Shown in pieces: positions 44,907-55,013 of a stretch of 64,000 bases of DNA (position 1 is its first letter; each line of letters opens with the position of its first letter). The DNA is taken from contig NZ_JAEPNI010000001.1 in assembly GCF_017643475.1 (NCBI RefSeq), positions 930,001-994,000 of the forward strand, read 5' to 3'. Made by a program: the position numbers and the translations under genes. The notes under the pieces are model-generated. The model did no database searches and was not told where the DNA came from. It saw nothing but the letters and a program-made list of their open reading frames with translations. This stretch comes from Maricaulis sp. (lineage in GTDB: Bacteria > Pseudomonadota > Alphaproteobacteria > Caulobacterales > Maricaulaceae).

Positions 44907-46685
44907 ATGCGTCTGTCTTTCTGGCTGGCATCTGCCGCTGCGATTTCACTGGCCGCCTGCGGGCAGGCCCCGACGGAAACACCAGCAGAGCCAGAAAACA
45001 CCAATCTGCAATCCAGCGAAACAACGGCGGCGCAGACATCTTCTGCCAGCGAGCCGGGAGACATGATTTTCTGGGGCGGCCAGATCTACACCGCCAATGA
45101 CGACCAGCGCATGGTCGAGGCGGTGGTCACCCGTGATGGCCGTATCGTCTATGTCGGCGACGAGGCCCAGGCCCAGCAGTATTTCGGCGAGAATACCCGC
45201 ATCATCGACCTCAATGGTGGTGCGATGTATCCCGGCTTCACCGACAGCCATGTGCATGTTCTCGGCGTCGGCTCGCGGGAGCGCACGCTGAACCTGGATG
45301 CTGTGACCTCCATCGAGGAACTCGTCCAGCGCGTGTCCGAGACGGTTGCTGATGCCGGCGCGGGCGATGTGGTCTTTGGTCGTGGCTGGATCGAGACGCA
45401 CTGGCCGGAAGGTCGTTTCCCCAATCGCCGGGATCTGGACGCGGTGTCCCCGGACCATCCGGTGATCCTTGTGCGTGCTGACGGTCATGCCCTGGTCGCC
45501 AATTCCGCAGCACTGGACGCCGGCGGGATCTCACGGGACAGTGTGGCGCCGGAAGGCGGCGAAATCCTGTTTGACGAGGCCGGAGAACCGACGGGCATGT
45601 TGATCGATACAGCGATGTATCCGGTCAGCCAGCTGGTCTCTGCGCCCACCGGTGCGGAGCGCGCGGATATCTACGCCGAGGGCTCTCAGCGCCTGGCCAG
45701 CCTGGGCTGGGCCGGGGCGCATGACATGTCGGTGCCCTATGCCGATGTCGAGATGATCGAGGGTCTGGCCGAGGCTGATCGCTTGTCCACTCGCGTCTAT
45801 GTCTCCATCAATCCGGGCGGTTTCGCCCGCCTGGCGCGTGAAGTTCCGCGCATCGCCGATGATGGCATGGTGATCACCCGCGCGGTGAAACTCTATATGG
45901 ATGGCGCGCTGGGCTCGCGGGGGGCAGCGCTGTTGTCGCCCTATAGCGATCGCCCGGAAACCTCCGGTCTCAACATTGCCGAGCCGGACGAGACGGTGGG
46001 TGTTTTCATCGAGGCATTGCGCAATGGCATCCAGATGAATGTCCACGCCATCGGTGACCGCGGCAATCGCCTGCTGCTGGACTGGGTCGAGGAAGCCCAG
46101 GCCCAGGTCCCGGCCGATGAACGCGCCCTGTCGGAACATCGCTGGCGTGATGAGCATACCCAGATCGTGCACCCGGATGATTTCGCGCGTTTCGCCGAGC
46201 TGGGCGTGATCGCATCCATGCAGCCCTCCCACGCCATTGGTGATCTGCACTTCGCACCGGCCCGCCTGGGCGAGGATCGCCTCGACGGTGCCTATGCCTG
46301 GCAGACCCTGCTGGATCATGGGGCCCACCTGACCGGCGGCTCCGACGCACCGGTCGAACAGGGCGATCCGCGCATCGAATTCTATGCCGCCGTGGCCCGG
46401 GCCGATCTCTCCGGCTTCCAGGGCGAGAACTGGCGTCCGGACGAGGCGCTGTCACGGGATGACGCGCTCAAACTCTTCACGCTCTGGCCGGCCTATGCCT
46501 CCTTCCGCGAGGACGAGCTCGGCTCGATCGAGGAGGGCAAGCGCGCCGACTTCACCATTTTCTCAGGCGATATCATGACCATCGAACACGCTGACATCCT
46601 GTCGGTGACACCCTGGATGACGGTCGTGGATGGTGAGGTGGCCTGGGAACATCCCGACAGCTTCCACCATTGTCCGGGGTGTTAG
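44907..46685 (+). CDS. Amidohydrolase (YtcJ-like) lipoprotein
   Basis: A 592-residue metal-dependent hydrolase with lipobox (AAAISLAACGQAP). The Amidohydro_3 family is indicated by GGAMYPGFTDSHVHVLGVG (HxH ligands), GRGWIETHWPEGRFPNRRDLDAV, KLYMDGALGSRGAAL, MNVHAIGDRGNRLLLDW and GGSDAPVEQGDPRIEFYAAV. Such proteins hydrolyse amide or ester bonds of unknown compounds in the periplasm. The gene has no partner. Confidence 0.93.
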   Translation: MRLSFWLASAAAISLAACGQAPTETPAEPENTNLQSSETTAAQTSSASEPGDMIFWGGQIYTANDDQRMVEAVVTRDGRIVYVGDEAQAQQYFGENTRIIDLNGGAMYPGFTDSHVHVLGVGSRERTLNLDAVTSIEELVQRVSETVADAGAGDVVFGRGWIETHWPEGRFPNRRDLDAVSPDHPVILVRADGHALVANSAALDAGGISRDSVAPEGGEILFDEAGEPTGMLIDTAMYPVSQLVSAPTGAERADIYAEGSQRLASLGWAGAHDMSVPYADVEMIEGLAEADRLSTRVYVSINPGGFARLAREVPRIADDGMVITRAVKLYMDGALGSRGAALLSPYSDRPETSGLNIAEPDETVGVFIEALRNGIQMNVHAIGDRGNRLLLDWVEEAQAQVPADERALSEHRWRDEHTQIVHPDDFARFAELGVIASMQPSHAIGDLHFAPARLGEDRLDGAYAWQTLLDHGAHLTGGSDAPVEQGDPRIEFYAAVARADLSGFQGENWRPDEALSRDDALKLFTLWPAYASFREDELGSIEEGKRADFTIFSGDIMTIEHADILSVTPWMTVVDGEVAWEHPDSFHHCPGC

Positions 46686-46791
46686 AGTGTCTTTCGCGCG
46701 CGCCGCGACGACACACCGCAGGCATAACGCCCATCCGCACCTTTATGGAAATCTTCTCTAGGATCCCGAGCGATCCCGGTTGGAGGTTTCC

Positions 46792-47166
46792 ATGCTCAGT
46801 TTGATCGCTGCAGTCCTGCTTATGCTTGTTGGCCTGTTCCATTCCCTGATCGGGGGCAGACGTCTGATCGCGCCGATCGTGGCGCGGGACGACCTGCCGG
46901 CCATTCTGGGCAGCCGTGCCATGAGCCGGGTGACGCTGAAGGCGGGCTGGCACTTGCTGACACTGATGTGGTTCGCCCTGGCGGCCATCCTGGTGCTGGA
47001 CCAGCTGGCTGTTGCAGAGTTCCGTCAGCTGACGCTGGCCGTGTTCGGCGGGACGTTCGTTTTTTGCGGACTGGCGGCGCTGCTGCTGTCGCGCGGGAAA
47101 CACCTCTCCTGGATGTTTTTCTTTCCGATCGGCGGGATTTTGCTGTGGCAGGCGGTTCTCGCCTAA
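46792..47166 (+). CDS. Small membrane protein, hypothetical
   Basis: A 124-residue protein with four hydrophobic segments (about 2-20, 47-65, 76-97, 104-122) and an N-terminal loop containing [17 protein letters not shown]. No name is known to me. The start at 46792 follows GGAGG. Its TAA overlaps the convergent cobT stop codon in CTAA. Confidence 0.8.
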   Translation: MLSLIAAVLLMLVGLFHSLIGGRRLIAPIVARDDLPAILGSRAMSRVTLKAGWHLLTLMWFALAAILVLDQLAVAEFRQLTLAVFGGTFVFCGLAALLLSRGKHLSWMFFFPIGGILLWQAVLA

Positions 47167-49064
47167 ACGCGCCCGGCGATCGAGGCGAAATCGATCCGTT
47201 TCATCGCTGGGCCCGGCCCACCGGACAAGCTGGCGGTCGGTCCGCCATCCTCGTCGAACAGGGCGGCCAGCTGGTCGGTGATGGCGCCGCCGAGCTGGTC
47301 GACATCATTGATCGTGACGGCGCGGCGATACCAGCGGGTCACGTCGTGGCCGATGCCGATGGCCAGCAATTCCACTTCGGAGCGTTTCTCGATCATGGCG
47401 ATCGTCTCGCGCAGGTGTTTTTCCAGATAGCCGGCGGAATTGGCGGACTGGGTGCCGTCGTCGACCGGCGCACCGTCCGAGATCACCATCATGATGCGGC
47501 GTTGTTCCGGGCGGGTGGCCAGGCGTTTCCAGGCCCACATCAGGGCCTCGCCATCGATGTTTTCCTTGAGCAGGCCTTCGCGCATCATCAGGCCGAGATT
47601 GACGCGGGCCCGTCGCCAGGGTGTGTCGGCGGCCTTGTAGATGATATGGCGCAGATCATTGAGACGACCCGGATGTGGCGGCTTGCCGTCCTTGAGCCAT
47701 CTCTCCTTGGACTGTCCGCCCTTCCAGGCCTTGGTTGTAAAGCCGAGGATCTCGGTCTTCACACCGCAACGCTCCAGCGTCCGAGCGAGGATATCGGCAC
47801 AGGCCGCGGCCACCGTGATTGGTCGTCCTCGCATGGAGCCGGAATTGTCGATCAGCAGGGTTACGATAGTGTCGCGGAACTCGGTGTCGCTTTCCTGCTT
47901 GTAGGAGAGCGGCAGGGTCGGGTCGGCGATGACGCGCGCCAGGCGTGAGCCATCGAGAACGCCTTCCTCGAGATCAAACTTCCAGGCACGCTCCTGCTGG
48001 GCCATCAACCGGCGTTGCAGCCGGTTGGCGAGGCGGCCAACGACCTGGTCGAGCCCTTTCAGCGTATTGTCGAGATAACGGCGCAGGCGTTCCAGCTCTT
48101 CCGTCTCGCACATGTCGGTCGCATGGACGACCTCGTCAAATTCCCGCGTGAAGACCTTGTAGGCCTTGGCATTCATGTCATCCGACGGGCGCCAGTTCGG
48201 GCGCATCATGGTCTGGGCCGCGCCGTCGTCATCCATGGCTTCGACACGGGTGTCGAGATCATCGGTGTCGGCCGTGATCTCGTCCTCGTCGGCCGCCGTG
48301 CCAGAGGCATCAGGCGTATCCGGATCGCCGCCATCATCGCCATCAGGCTGTTCGTCCTCGCCTGTGCGCTGCTCGCGATCGACGCCTTCATCCTCGTCGT
48401 CGGGGTTTTCGCTCTCTTCCGGATCACCGCCCAGCTCGTCCGCCAGGTCGAGATCCTGGATCACGGTGCGCAAGGCTTCGGCAAAGGCCGCCTGATCGTT
48501 CGCATTGCCGGCAAGGGCGTCGAGCGACAGGCCGGCCAGGTTTTCCAGCTGATCCCGCCAGGTGGTCATCAGGCCGAGGGCCTCGATCGGGGCGGGGCGA
48601 CCGGAGATGCGCTCGCGGATCAGCATGGCGATGGCTTCTTCCATCGGCGCGCCCTGGCGATCCTCGACCCGCTGCCAGCCTTTTTGCTTGCAACGCTGTA
48701 CCAGAGAGGCGTCCAGGTTTTCGGCGACCCCTGCCAGTTCACGTGCGCCGATGGCCTCGACACGGGCCTGCTCTGCCGCGTGGAAGATCGCGCGCGCCGT
48801 TGCACCCGGTGGCAGGGATTTGACGTGTTCGCTCTCGTTGTGGTGCGCCAGGCGCAGGGCCAGCGCATCGGCACGTCCGCGGACCGCGGCCGCGGCCCGC
48901 GGCGAGGGCTCGGTGCCCGGATTCGGCAGAACGATACGGCCCCCGCTCAGCCCGGCGACATCGCCGCCAAAGCGCACATCGATATCCTTCTCCCCCGCGA
49001 TGGCGCGAGTGGTAATGGAGAGGGCACGTTTGAAGGCGTCGGGATCAGCGGGCGGCTTGCTCAT
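47163..49064 (-). CDS. cobT: Cobaltochelatase subunit CobT
   Basis: A 633-residue subunit of the aerobic ATP-dependent cobalt chelatase. The C-terminal VWA domain has the MIDAS motif in [26 protein letters not shown] and [17 protein letters not shown]; the middle part is a very acidic linker (about 210-280). The N-terminal third contains conserved segments of CobT. The partner cobS is 7 kb away; cobN is not in the window. Confidence 0.95.
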   Translation of the reverse strand: MSKPPADPDAFKRALSITTRAIAGEKDIDVRFGGDVAGLSGGRIVLPNPGTEPSPRAAAAVRGRADALALRLAHHNESEHVKSLPPGATARAIFHAAEQARVEAIGARELAGVAENLDASLVQRCKQKGWQRVEDRQGAPMEEAIAMLIRERISGRPAPIEALGLMTTWRDQLENLAGLSLDALAGNANDQAAFAEALRTVIQDLDLADELGGDPEESENPDDEDEGVDREQRTGEDEQPDGDDGGDPDTPDASGTAADEDEITADTDDLDTRVEAMDDDGAAQTMMRPNWRPSDDMNAKAYKVFTREFDEVVHATDMCETEELERLRRYLDNTLKGLDQVVGRLANRLQRRLMAQQERAWKFDLEEGVLDGSRLARVIADPTLPLSYKQESDTEFRDTIVTLLIDNSGSMRGRPITVAAACADILARTLERCGVKTEILGFTTKAWKGGQSKERWLKDGKPPHPGRLNDLRHIIYKAADTPWRRARVNLGLMMREGLLKENIDGEALMWAWKRLATRPEQRRIMMVISDGAPVDDGTQSANSAGYLEKHLRETIAMIEKRSEVELLAIGIGHDVTRWYRRAVTINDVDQLGGAITDQLAALFDEDGGPTASLSGGPGPAMKRIDFASIAGRV

Positions 49065-49233
49065 ACAGGCAAACTAGCGGTTTCGCGGGCAATTGCGAGG
49101 GGGCAGGAACCGTCAATTGCATCAACCTTCTGCTAACCCCGTTTCGGCACACTGAAGGCTGGCACCCGTATAAGCGGGGCCAGACATCTGACCGGAAAAC
49201 CGGCAGATACCGTAGGTGGCGAGAGTAGGCTGG

Positions 49234-50082
49234 ATGGGCTTTTCGGTTCATTCCATGGCCGAAACGAATGCAGCGTTGCAGCATATCGATCGTCTGACCC
49301 GAGACACGCTCGAGGTCCAGACGCGTATTGCAACGGGGCTGAAAGTCGGCAGTGCCAAGGATAATGGCACGATCTGGGCCCTGGCCCAGGGCATGCGTGC
49401 GTCCAATGGCGGGCGTGTGACGGCCATGCGCTCGATTGATGCTGCCACCGGCGTTGTTGAAGTCGCTCTCGCTGCGGCCAACGGTATTTCCGACATCATG
49501 ATTGAAATGAAGAGCAAGCTGGTCGCTGCCACCGATACCAGTCTTGACGAGGCCAGCTGGCGCAATCTGATGGGCGAATATGTGTCGCTGGGCAATGAGA
49601 TGAACCGCCTGGTCGAGGCGGCAGCCTTCAACGGTATCAATCTGCTGGAAGCCGGCGCGACCGATTTAAGCGTCGTCACCGGGCCCCAGCCGGGCGACAC
49701 GATGACAATCGCTGCCGAAGACATGACCGATGGTGGTGGCATTGTGGATGTCGCGCTGACCGGCACGTTGCCCTATCCCGATACCGCGCACATCCTGACC
49801 CAGCCGGATCAGGCCATGATCAACACGTTCGACAGTTCGATGACGGATGTGAATGCGGCGGTCTCTCGCCTGGGCACATCCCTGCGTACGCTGGAAGTCC
49901 AGAAAGTGCTGCTGCAGAAACAGTCTGATGTGACCGAGGCAAGCATTGGCCATCTGGTCGATGCTGATCTGGGCGAGGGGAGTGCCAAGCTGAACGCCCT
50001 GATGGTGCGCCAGCAGTTGGGCGTACAGGCGCTGGGCATTGCCAATGAAGCGCCCCGCATGATCCTGGGTTTCTTCCGCTAG
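49234..50082 (+). CDS. Flagellin
   Basis: A 282-residue flagellin. The conserved N-terminal D0/D1 part is MGFSVHSMAETNAALQHIDRL and TRIATGLKVGSAKDNGTIWALAQGMR; the C-terminal part, LGEGSAKLNALMVRQQLGVQALGIANEAPRMIL, is a divergent form of the usual flagellin end. The variable centre (about 145-195) is short. The gene stands alone, without FlaF/FlbT or secretion genes nearby. The start at 49234 is chosen for homology over the GTG at 49216. Confidence 0.93.
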   Translation: MGFSVHSMAETNAALQHIDRLTRDTLEVQTRIATGLKVGSAKDNGTIWALAQGMRASNGGRVTAMRSIDAATGVVEVALAAANGISDIMIEMKSKLVAATDTSLDEASWRNLMGEYVSLGNEMNRLVEAAAFNGINLLEAGATDLSVVTGPQPGDTMTIAAEDMTDGGGIVDVALTGTLPYPDTAHILTQPDQAMINTFDSSMTDVNAAVSRLGTSLRTLEVQKVLLQKQSDVTEASIGHLVDADLGEGSAKLNALMVRQQLGVQALGIANEAPRMILGFFR

Positions 50083-50122
50083 CACCCGCGCTAGGTTTAT
50101 CTGCAGAAACAATGAGGCAGAG

Positions 50123-51067
50123 ATGACGCTTGCAATCATTGGTGCAGGCATGGCCGGCTTGAGCTGTGCGTCCCAACTTCGCAAAGCCGGCTTGAGCCCG
50201 GTGGTATTCGAGAAAAGCCGCGGCACGGGCGGTCGCCTGGCGACGCGCCGCAGCGTCTATGGCGGTTTTGACCACGGCGCCCAGTTCGTCACGGCGCGCG
50301 ATGCCGGCTTCAAGGCCTATCTGGATCATGCGGCCGGGCTCGGACGCGCGGCGCATTGGGTCGACCCCGCGAGCGGGGATGAGAGCTGGTGGACCGGCAC
50401 GCCGGGCATGAGCGGGCTGGTCAAGCCGATGCTGGAAGGCCTCGATGTGCGCACCGGGCAGCGGGTCGCCCAGATGCGCCGGGAGGGCCCGGGCTGGGTT
50501 CTGTCACTGGAGACGAGCGAGGAGCAGACGTTTGACACTGTCTTGCTGGCTGTGCCCGTGGTCCAGGCCCTGGACCTCCTTGCCGGGCACGCAGCAGCGT
50601 TTCCCGGACTTGAGAGCGTGGACATCGCACCGTGCTGGACCGGCATGTTTGTGTTTGATGAGGCTCTGCCAATCTCGCTGTCAGTGATCCAGCGGGCGGG
50701 TGATATCGCCTGGGCGGCGCGGGAAACGGCGCGACCGCAGCGCGAAGGTGACGCCGAGCGCTGGGTTGTCCAGGCCAGTGCCGACTGGTCACGCCGATAT
50801 CTGGAGGAAACGCCCGAGGCGATCCGGCCGCTCCTGCTGAAGCAGTTCCAGGCCGCCGCCGGAGTGATCTTGCCGGAGCCGGCGCATGCGGACGTGCATC
50901 GCTGGCGTTATGCCAAGGTCGAGCGTCCGCTGGGGCAGGCCTGTTTGTGGGATGGTGCGCTCAAGCTTGGTCTCGCCGGGGATTGGTGTCTGGCGGCGCG
51001 GGTGGAGGCAGCGTTTCTCAGCGGCCGGGCCCTCGCTGACGCTGTCGTCACGGCGAGCGCGTCCTAG
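50123..51067 (+). CDS. FAD-dependent amine-oxidase/renalase-like oxidoreductase
   Basis: A 314-residue flavoprotein. The FAD-binding start is LAIIGAGMAGLSCASQLRKAGLSPVVFEKSRGTGGRLATRR, and a further nucleotide-contact region is seen in GLAGDWCLAARVEAAFLSGRAL near the end. NAD(P)/FAD proteins of this type are renalase-like; substrate unknown. Its stop overlaps the HDAC-like gene stop in CTAG. Confidence 0.9.
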   Translation: MTLAIIGAGMAGLSCASQLRKAGLSPVVFEKSRGTGGRLATRRSVYGGFDHGAQFVTARDAGFKAYLDHAAGLGRAAHWVDPASGDESWWTGTPGMSGLVKPMLEGLDVRTGQRVAQMRREGPGWVLSLETSEEQTFDTVLLAVPVVQALDLLAGHAAAFPGLESVDIAPCWTGMFVFDEALPISLSVIQRAGDIAWAARETARPQREGDAERWVVQASADWSRRYLEETPEAIRPLLLKQFQAAAGVILPEPAHADVHRWRYAKVERPLGQACLWDGALKLGLAGDWCLAARVEAAFLSGRALADAVVTASAS

Positions 51068-51963
51068 AACCCGTAAAGTTCTGCCGCGACGCGGTAGGTG
51101 TTGGTATAGGCCTCGACCGAGGCTTCGATCGGGTCTGCATACCCACCGCCAATACCCATGGACACGGGTATCCCGCGCGCCTGGCAGGCGGACAGGACCA
51201 TGCGATCACGCTGTTTCAGCCCGTCATGTGTGAGGGCAAGGCGGCCGAGCTTGTCCTCTGCCAGGCCATCGACCCCGGTCTGATAGAGCACAATGTCCGG
51301 CGCAAAGGCGAACACCGCTGGCAAGTGTTCCGCAAGCGTCGCCAGGAAGTCCGCATCTTCCATTCCGTCCGCCAGCGGCACGTCCAGATCACTGTCATGC
51401 TTGCGGAAGGGGAAGTTCTTCTCTCCATGCATCGAGAAGACGAATGTGCGCTCGTGTCCGGCCAGGATGGCGGCATTGCCATCACCCTGGTGCACGTCGA
51501 GATCGATGATCGCGACACGTGCGGCCGCGCCCGTCTCGACCAGGTTCAGGGCGGCGATGGCAAAGTCGTTATAGATGCAATAGCCCGACCCGAAATCGCG
51601 GTGCGCATGATGTGTCCCGCCAGCCAGCTGCCCGGCGATACCGTCGTCCAGGGCTGCACGGGCGGCTGCCACGGCACCGCCAGCGGTGGCCTGCGTGCGG
51701 GTGACCAATTGTTCTGACCAGGGAAAGCCGATGCGGCGAATGGCCTTCTCGTCCAGCGCCCCGCGCTCGAAGGCGTCGACATAGGCCACGTCATGCGCGC
51801 GCAGCACATCTACCCGCTCGACCAGCGGCGACAGTTCGAGCATGTCCTCGGACACAATCGCATCGCGGATCAGCCTTTCCCGCAGCATCGCATACTTGGT
51901 GTTGGGAAAGCGGTGCCGGTCCGGCAGGGGCAGGTTGAAGGTGTCGGAGTAAAAAACGCGCAT
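51064..51963 (-). CDS. Histone-deacetylase-family (acetoin/polyamine-type) hydrolase
   Basis: A 299-residue zinc hydrolase of the class II HDAC/AcuC group. Catalytic residues lie in GGTHHAHRDFGSGYCIYNDFAIAA, in AIIDLDVHQGDGN, and in PDIVLYQTGVDGLAEDKLG. Bacterial members remove acetyl groups from small amines or proteins. The gene is convergent with the FAD oxidoreductase and close upstream of csoR on the same strand. Confidence 0.92.
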   Translation of the reverse strand: MRVFYSDTFNLPLPDRHRFPNTKYAMLRERLIRDAIVSEDMLELSPLVERVDVLRAHDVAYVDAFERGALDEKAIRRIGFPWSEQLVTRTQATAGGAVAAARAALDDGIAGQLAGGTHHAHRDFGSGYCIYNDFAIAALNLVETGAAARVAIIDLDVHQGDGNAAILAGHERTFVFSMHGEKNFPFRKHDSDLDVPLADGMEDADFLATLAEHLPAVFAFAPDIVLYQTGVDGLAEDKLGRLALTHDGLKQRDRMVLSACQARGIPVSMGIGGGYADPIEASVEAYTNTYRVAAELYGF

Positions 51964-51999
51964 GGCGATAAACTAGGCGCGCGGGGCCCGGTGTCACGC

Positions 52000-52296
52000 C
52001 TAGAGGCGATAGTGTTTGGCAAGCAGCTCGATCAGCTCGTTCATCTTCTCGTGCTGATCGGCCGCATTTCCGCTGTCGATGGCGTGCGCCACGCAGTGCC
52101 GGGAATGGTCCTTGAGAATTTCCCGCTCAACGGCACCCAGAGCCGATTTGGCCGCCGAGAGCTGGGTCAGAATGTCAATGCAATAACGGTCTTCCTCCAG
52201 CATGCGGGCAACGCCGCGTACCTGGCCTTCGATCCGATTGAGGCGGGCGAGGGATTTCTTGCGGTCTTCAGCGGGTGGGGCGGTTGTAATACTCAT
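52000..52296 (-). CDS. csoR: Copper-sensing repressor CsoR
   Basis: A 98-residue all-helical metal sensor. The Cu(I) ligands of CsoR fit: Cys39 in DRYCIDILTQ, then His64 and Cys68 in KDHSRHCVAHA (H-x3-C). The rest (ARLNRIEGQVRGVARMLEE) is the family signature. The apo-protein should bind the inverted repeat at 52306-52322 and block the divergent copper operon and its own gene. The start at 52296 is chosen because the family begins there; the open frame extends to 52602 only by chance. Confidence 0.95.
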   Translation of the reverse strand: MSITTAPPAEDRKKSLARLNRIEGQVRGVARMLEEDRYCIDILTQLSAAKSALGAVEREILKDHSRHCVAHAIDSGNAADQHEKMNELIELLAKHYRL

Positions 52297-52305
52297 GTCT
52301 GTTGT

Positions 52306-52322
52306 ATACCCCTGGGGGGTAT
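52306..52322. promoter_or_regulatory. CsoR operator
   Basis: ATACCCCTGGGGGGTAT is an inverted repeat (ATACCCC with GGGGTAT) typical of CsoR-family sites, placed between csoR and the divergent TolC-like gene, 15 bases before the latter's start. Both promoters would be covered by a bound CsoR tetramer. Confidence 0.85.
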
Positions 52323-52336
52323 GATAGGGCAAGGGC

Positions 52337-53677
52337 ATGATGAACAGAAATTCCTTGTCGGCCTTGGTTCTGGTTGCATCAGCGCTGGCCGGTTGCGCCA
52401 CCGTGGAGCCCGCTTCGGTTGCGCCAGCCGTGATAGCGCAGGCTTCCGAGCGGTCCGTGCTTGATCTTTCTGCGAGCGGATCGCTGGAGACGCCGCAGGC
52501 CGCGGTTGCGCTGGCCATGGCGCATAATCGCGATATCGCGGGCGATCTGCTGGAGACCGGCATTGCGGCAGCAGAGCTGAACTCACAGTCCCGTCCGCTC
52601 AATCCGGTGCTGGAAATTGTCAGCCTGCCCGGTGGCGATCATGGTCGTGTTTATGATGTGGATCTGCGCGCCTCGGTGATGGGCGTGATCGCGACACCCT
52701 GGCGTGCGCGACAGGCGCGCGCGGTCTATGAGGCCGAGCGCAGCGATGCAGTCTTGCGCCTGATCGATTTCAGTGCCGACGTCCAGCGGGCCTGGGTCTC
52801 CGTTGTGGCTGCGAAACAGCGCCAGGATCTCTATGCACGCATTCTCCAGTCCGCTGAAGCCGCTCTGGTTGTCGCCGAGGAGCTGGATACGGCTGGGAAC
52901 CGGGCGCCGATCGCACTGGTGCGCGAACAGAATATGCTTGTGAATATCCAGCTCGAGGAGGGCGCAGCCCGGCTGGCAGCGGAACAAGCCCGGGCAGAGC
53001 TTGAGCAAGTCCTCGGGATGCCGGTCGCGCTGGAGGATTTGCCGGACCAGCTGCCAGCTCAGGCGATGCCCGCCGCCGTCTCCACCGAGAACATTCTGGA
53101 AGCCAGTCTCTTGCTCGCCAGATCGCGTGCCGAGGTCGAAGCGGCGGCGCGCGCTGCCGGTCTGGAAAACTGGGCCAGCCTGCTGGACCACGCCGAGATC
53201 GGCCTGGCCGCAGAGCGGGAGGATCGGGAATGGGCGCGCGGCTGGATGGCCGAGCTTTCCCTTCCGGTCTTCGACCAGGGCCAGCACCGGCGCGCCGCAG
53301 CGCGCCTGCGCGCAGAACAGGCGCTGGAACGCCATGCCGCCCTGGTCACGCGCATCGAGCTTGCCTGGTCGACGGCCAGCAATGTGCACAATCTCGCCTC
53401 GGAACAGGCCAGTCGTGTCGAACAGGACTTGTTGCCGGCCAGTGAGGCGATGCTGGATCAGACCCTGCTGCACTACAATGCGATGCAGGTTGGCGTGTTC
53501 GATCTCCTGGCCGCTTTCCAGACCCGTACGCGGGCCGGGTTGAGTTGGGTTGATGCACGCGAAGCGGCAGACCTGGCCCGGATCAGCCTGGACCAGCTGG
53601 CAGCGGGTGGCTCGCCTGCCGCGGCCGGCGACGCGGCGATATCGATGGCATCCCAGAGCGAGGCAGGAGGACACTGA
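52337..53677 (+). CDS. TolC-family outer-membrane efflux lipoprotein
   Basis: A 446-residue outer-membrane channel protein with lipobox (VASALAGCATVE). Helical repeats of the OEP family are present: AVALAMAHNRDIAGDLLETGIAAAELNSQSRPLNPVLEI and the second copy around AWSTASNVHNLASEQASRVEQDLLP and HYNAMQVGVFDLLAAFQTR. First gene of the copper operon and joined to the oxidase gene by TGATG. A partner inner-membrane pump (CusA/CusB) is not in this window. Confidence 0.9.
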   Translation: MMNRNSLSALVLVASALAGCATVEPASVAPAVIAQASERSVLDLSASGSLETPQAAVALAMAHNRDIAGDLLETGIAAAELNSQSRPLNPVLEIVSLPGGDHGRVYDVDLRASVMGVIATPWRARQARAVYEAERSDAVLRLIDFSADVQRAWVSVVAAKQRQDLYARILQSAEAALVVAEELDTAGNRAPIALVREQNMLVNIQLEEGAARLAAEQARAELEQVLGMPVALEDLPDQLPAQAMPAAVSTENILEASLLLARSRAEVEAAARAAGLENWASLLDHAEIGLAAEREDREWARGWMAELSLPVFDQGQHRRAAARLRAEQALERHAALVTRIELAWSTASNVHNLASEQASRVEQDLLPASEAMLDQTLLHYNAMQVGVFDLLAAFQTRTRAGLSWVDAREAADLARISLDQLAAGGSPAAAGDAAISMASQSEAGGH

Positions 53678-55008
53678 TGCCCATTTCCAGACGAGATGCC
53701 CTTCTGGTTGGCAGTGCCGGCCTGGCTGCAGCGGGACTGAGTGGCGGTCGCGCCAGCGCCCAGCCCGCTCCGCGAGCTGCCCATTCCGTGACCGTCGATC
53801 CGGCTGGTGACTATGCCCCGGGTCGACCTGGTCAGGAGTATCGCCCCGTGGTGACGCCGGACGGTGCCACCTTGCCGTGGCGGATTGTTGACGGGGTGAA
53901 AGTCTTCCACCTGATCGCCGAAGAGGTGGAGCACGAGTTTGCTCCGGGTCTGCGCGCGACGACCTGGGGCTATAACGGCCGAACCCACGGCCCCACGATC
54001 GAGGCGGTCGAGGGCGACCGGGTCCGCATCTATGTCACCAATCGCCTGCCGGCCTCCACCACGGTGCACTGGCACGGCGTTATCCTGCCCTCGGGCATGG
54101 ATGGAGTAGGCGGACTCAACCAGCGAGCTATCCATCCCGGCGAGACCTTCATCTATGAATGGACCTTTCGCCAGCACGGCACCTTCATGTACCACTCCCA
54201 TCATGACGAAATGACCCAGATGGCGATGGGGCTGATGGGCATGATGGTTGTGCATCCTCGCCGCCCGGAAGGCCCGTTGCCGGACCGGGACTACGCCATC
54301 ATGCTGTCGGAATGGTCATTGCCGGCCGGCGCTTCGCGGCCTGATCCCAATGCGATGGCGGACTTCAACATCCTGACCATGAACGCGAAATGTTATCCCG
54401 GCACATCGCCGCTTGTGGCGGCACAGGGTGAGCGCGTGCGACTGCGCTTTGGCAATCTCTCGGCCATGGATCACCACCCAATCCACCTGCACGGTTATGC
54501 CTTCACCATCACCGAGACCGATGGCGGGGTCATCCCTGAGACTGCGCGCCATCCAGACACGACGGTACTGGTCGCAACCGGCTCGACGCGGACAGTGGAG
54601 TTTGTCGCTGACAATCCGGGCGATTGGGCCATGCACTGTCACATGACCCACCACGTGATGAACCAGATGGGCCACGACCTGCCCAATATGACCGGCGTTG
54701 ATGCGCGCCGCATTGACCGCGCTGTCGGTGGCCTTTTGCCCAGCTATATGACGATGGGTCATGACGGTATGGGCGAGATGGGCGCGCATCTGGAGATGGG
54801 TCATATGCCCATTCCGGAAAACGCCCTGCCCATGATCGGTGCGCGTGGGCCGCGCGATTACATCACCATGGGCGGCATGTTCACCATTCTCAAAGTGCGC
54901 CCGGGACTGACAGGCGATGCGGATCCGGGCTGGTATTCCAATCCGGAAGGCGAGGCGCGACTGGCCTCCGCATCCGAGCTCACACGTGACGGTATTTCAG
55001 AAGGATAG
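53677..55008 (+). CDS. Multicopper oxidase, Tat-exported
   Basis: A 443-residue cupredoxin-type oxidase, probably oxidising Cu(I) in the periplasm. The twin-Arg signal is SRRDALLVGSAGLAAAGL. The four copper-ligand motifs are HWHGV near residue 130, HSHHDEM near 173, HHPIHLHGY near 267 and HCHMTHH near 323. A Met/His-rich segment follows (MTMGHDGMGEMGAHLEMGHM, about 350-372), which is likely a copper-binding loop. It is coupled by TGATG to the TolC-like gene and followed by the CusF-like gene. Confidence 0.95.
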   Translation: MPISRRDALLVGSAGLAAAGLSGGRASAQPAPRAAHSVTVDPAGDYAPGRPGQEYRPVVTPDGATLPWRIVDGVKVFHLIAEEVEHEFAPGLRATTWGYNGRTHGPTIEAVEGDRVRIYVTNRLPASTTVHWHGVILPSGMDGVGGLNQRAIHPGETFIYEWTFRQHGTFMYHSHHDEMTQMAMGLMGMMVVHPRRPEGPLPDRDYAIMLSEWSLPAGASRPDPNAMADFNILTMNAKCYPGTSPLVAAQGERVRLRFGNLSAMDHHPIHLHGYAFTITETDGGVIPETARHPDTTVLVATGSTRTVEFVADNPGDWAMHCHMTHHVMNQMGHDLPNMTGVDARRIDRAVGGLLPSYMTMGHDGMGEMGAHLEMGHMPIPENALPMIGARGPRDYITMGGMFTILKVRPGLTGDADPGWYSNPEGEARLASASELTRDGISEG

Positions 55009-55013
55009 TTTCG

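Noticed and set aside
49159..49176. Possible sigma-54 promoter before flagellin (TGGCAC near 49159)
   Set aside because: The GG and GC elements are 11 bases apart instead of 10, so the match is not acceptable.
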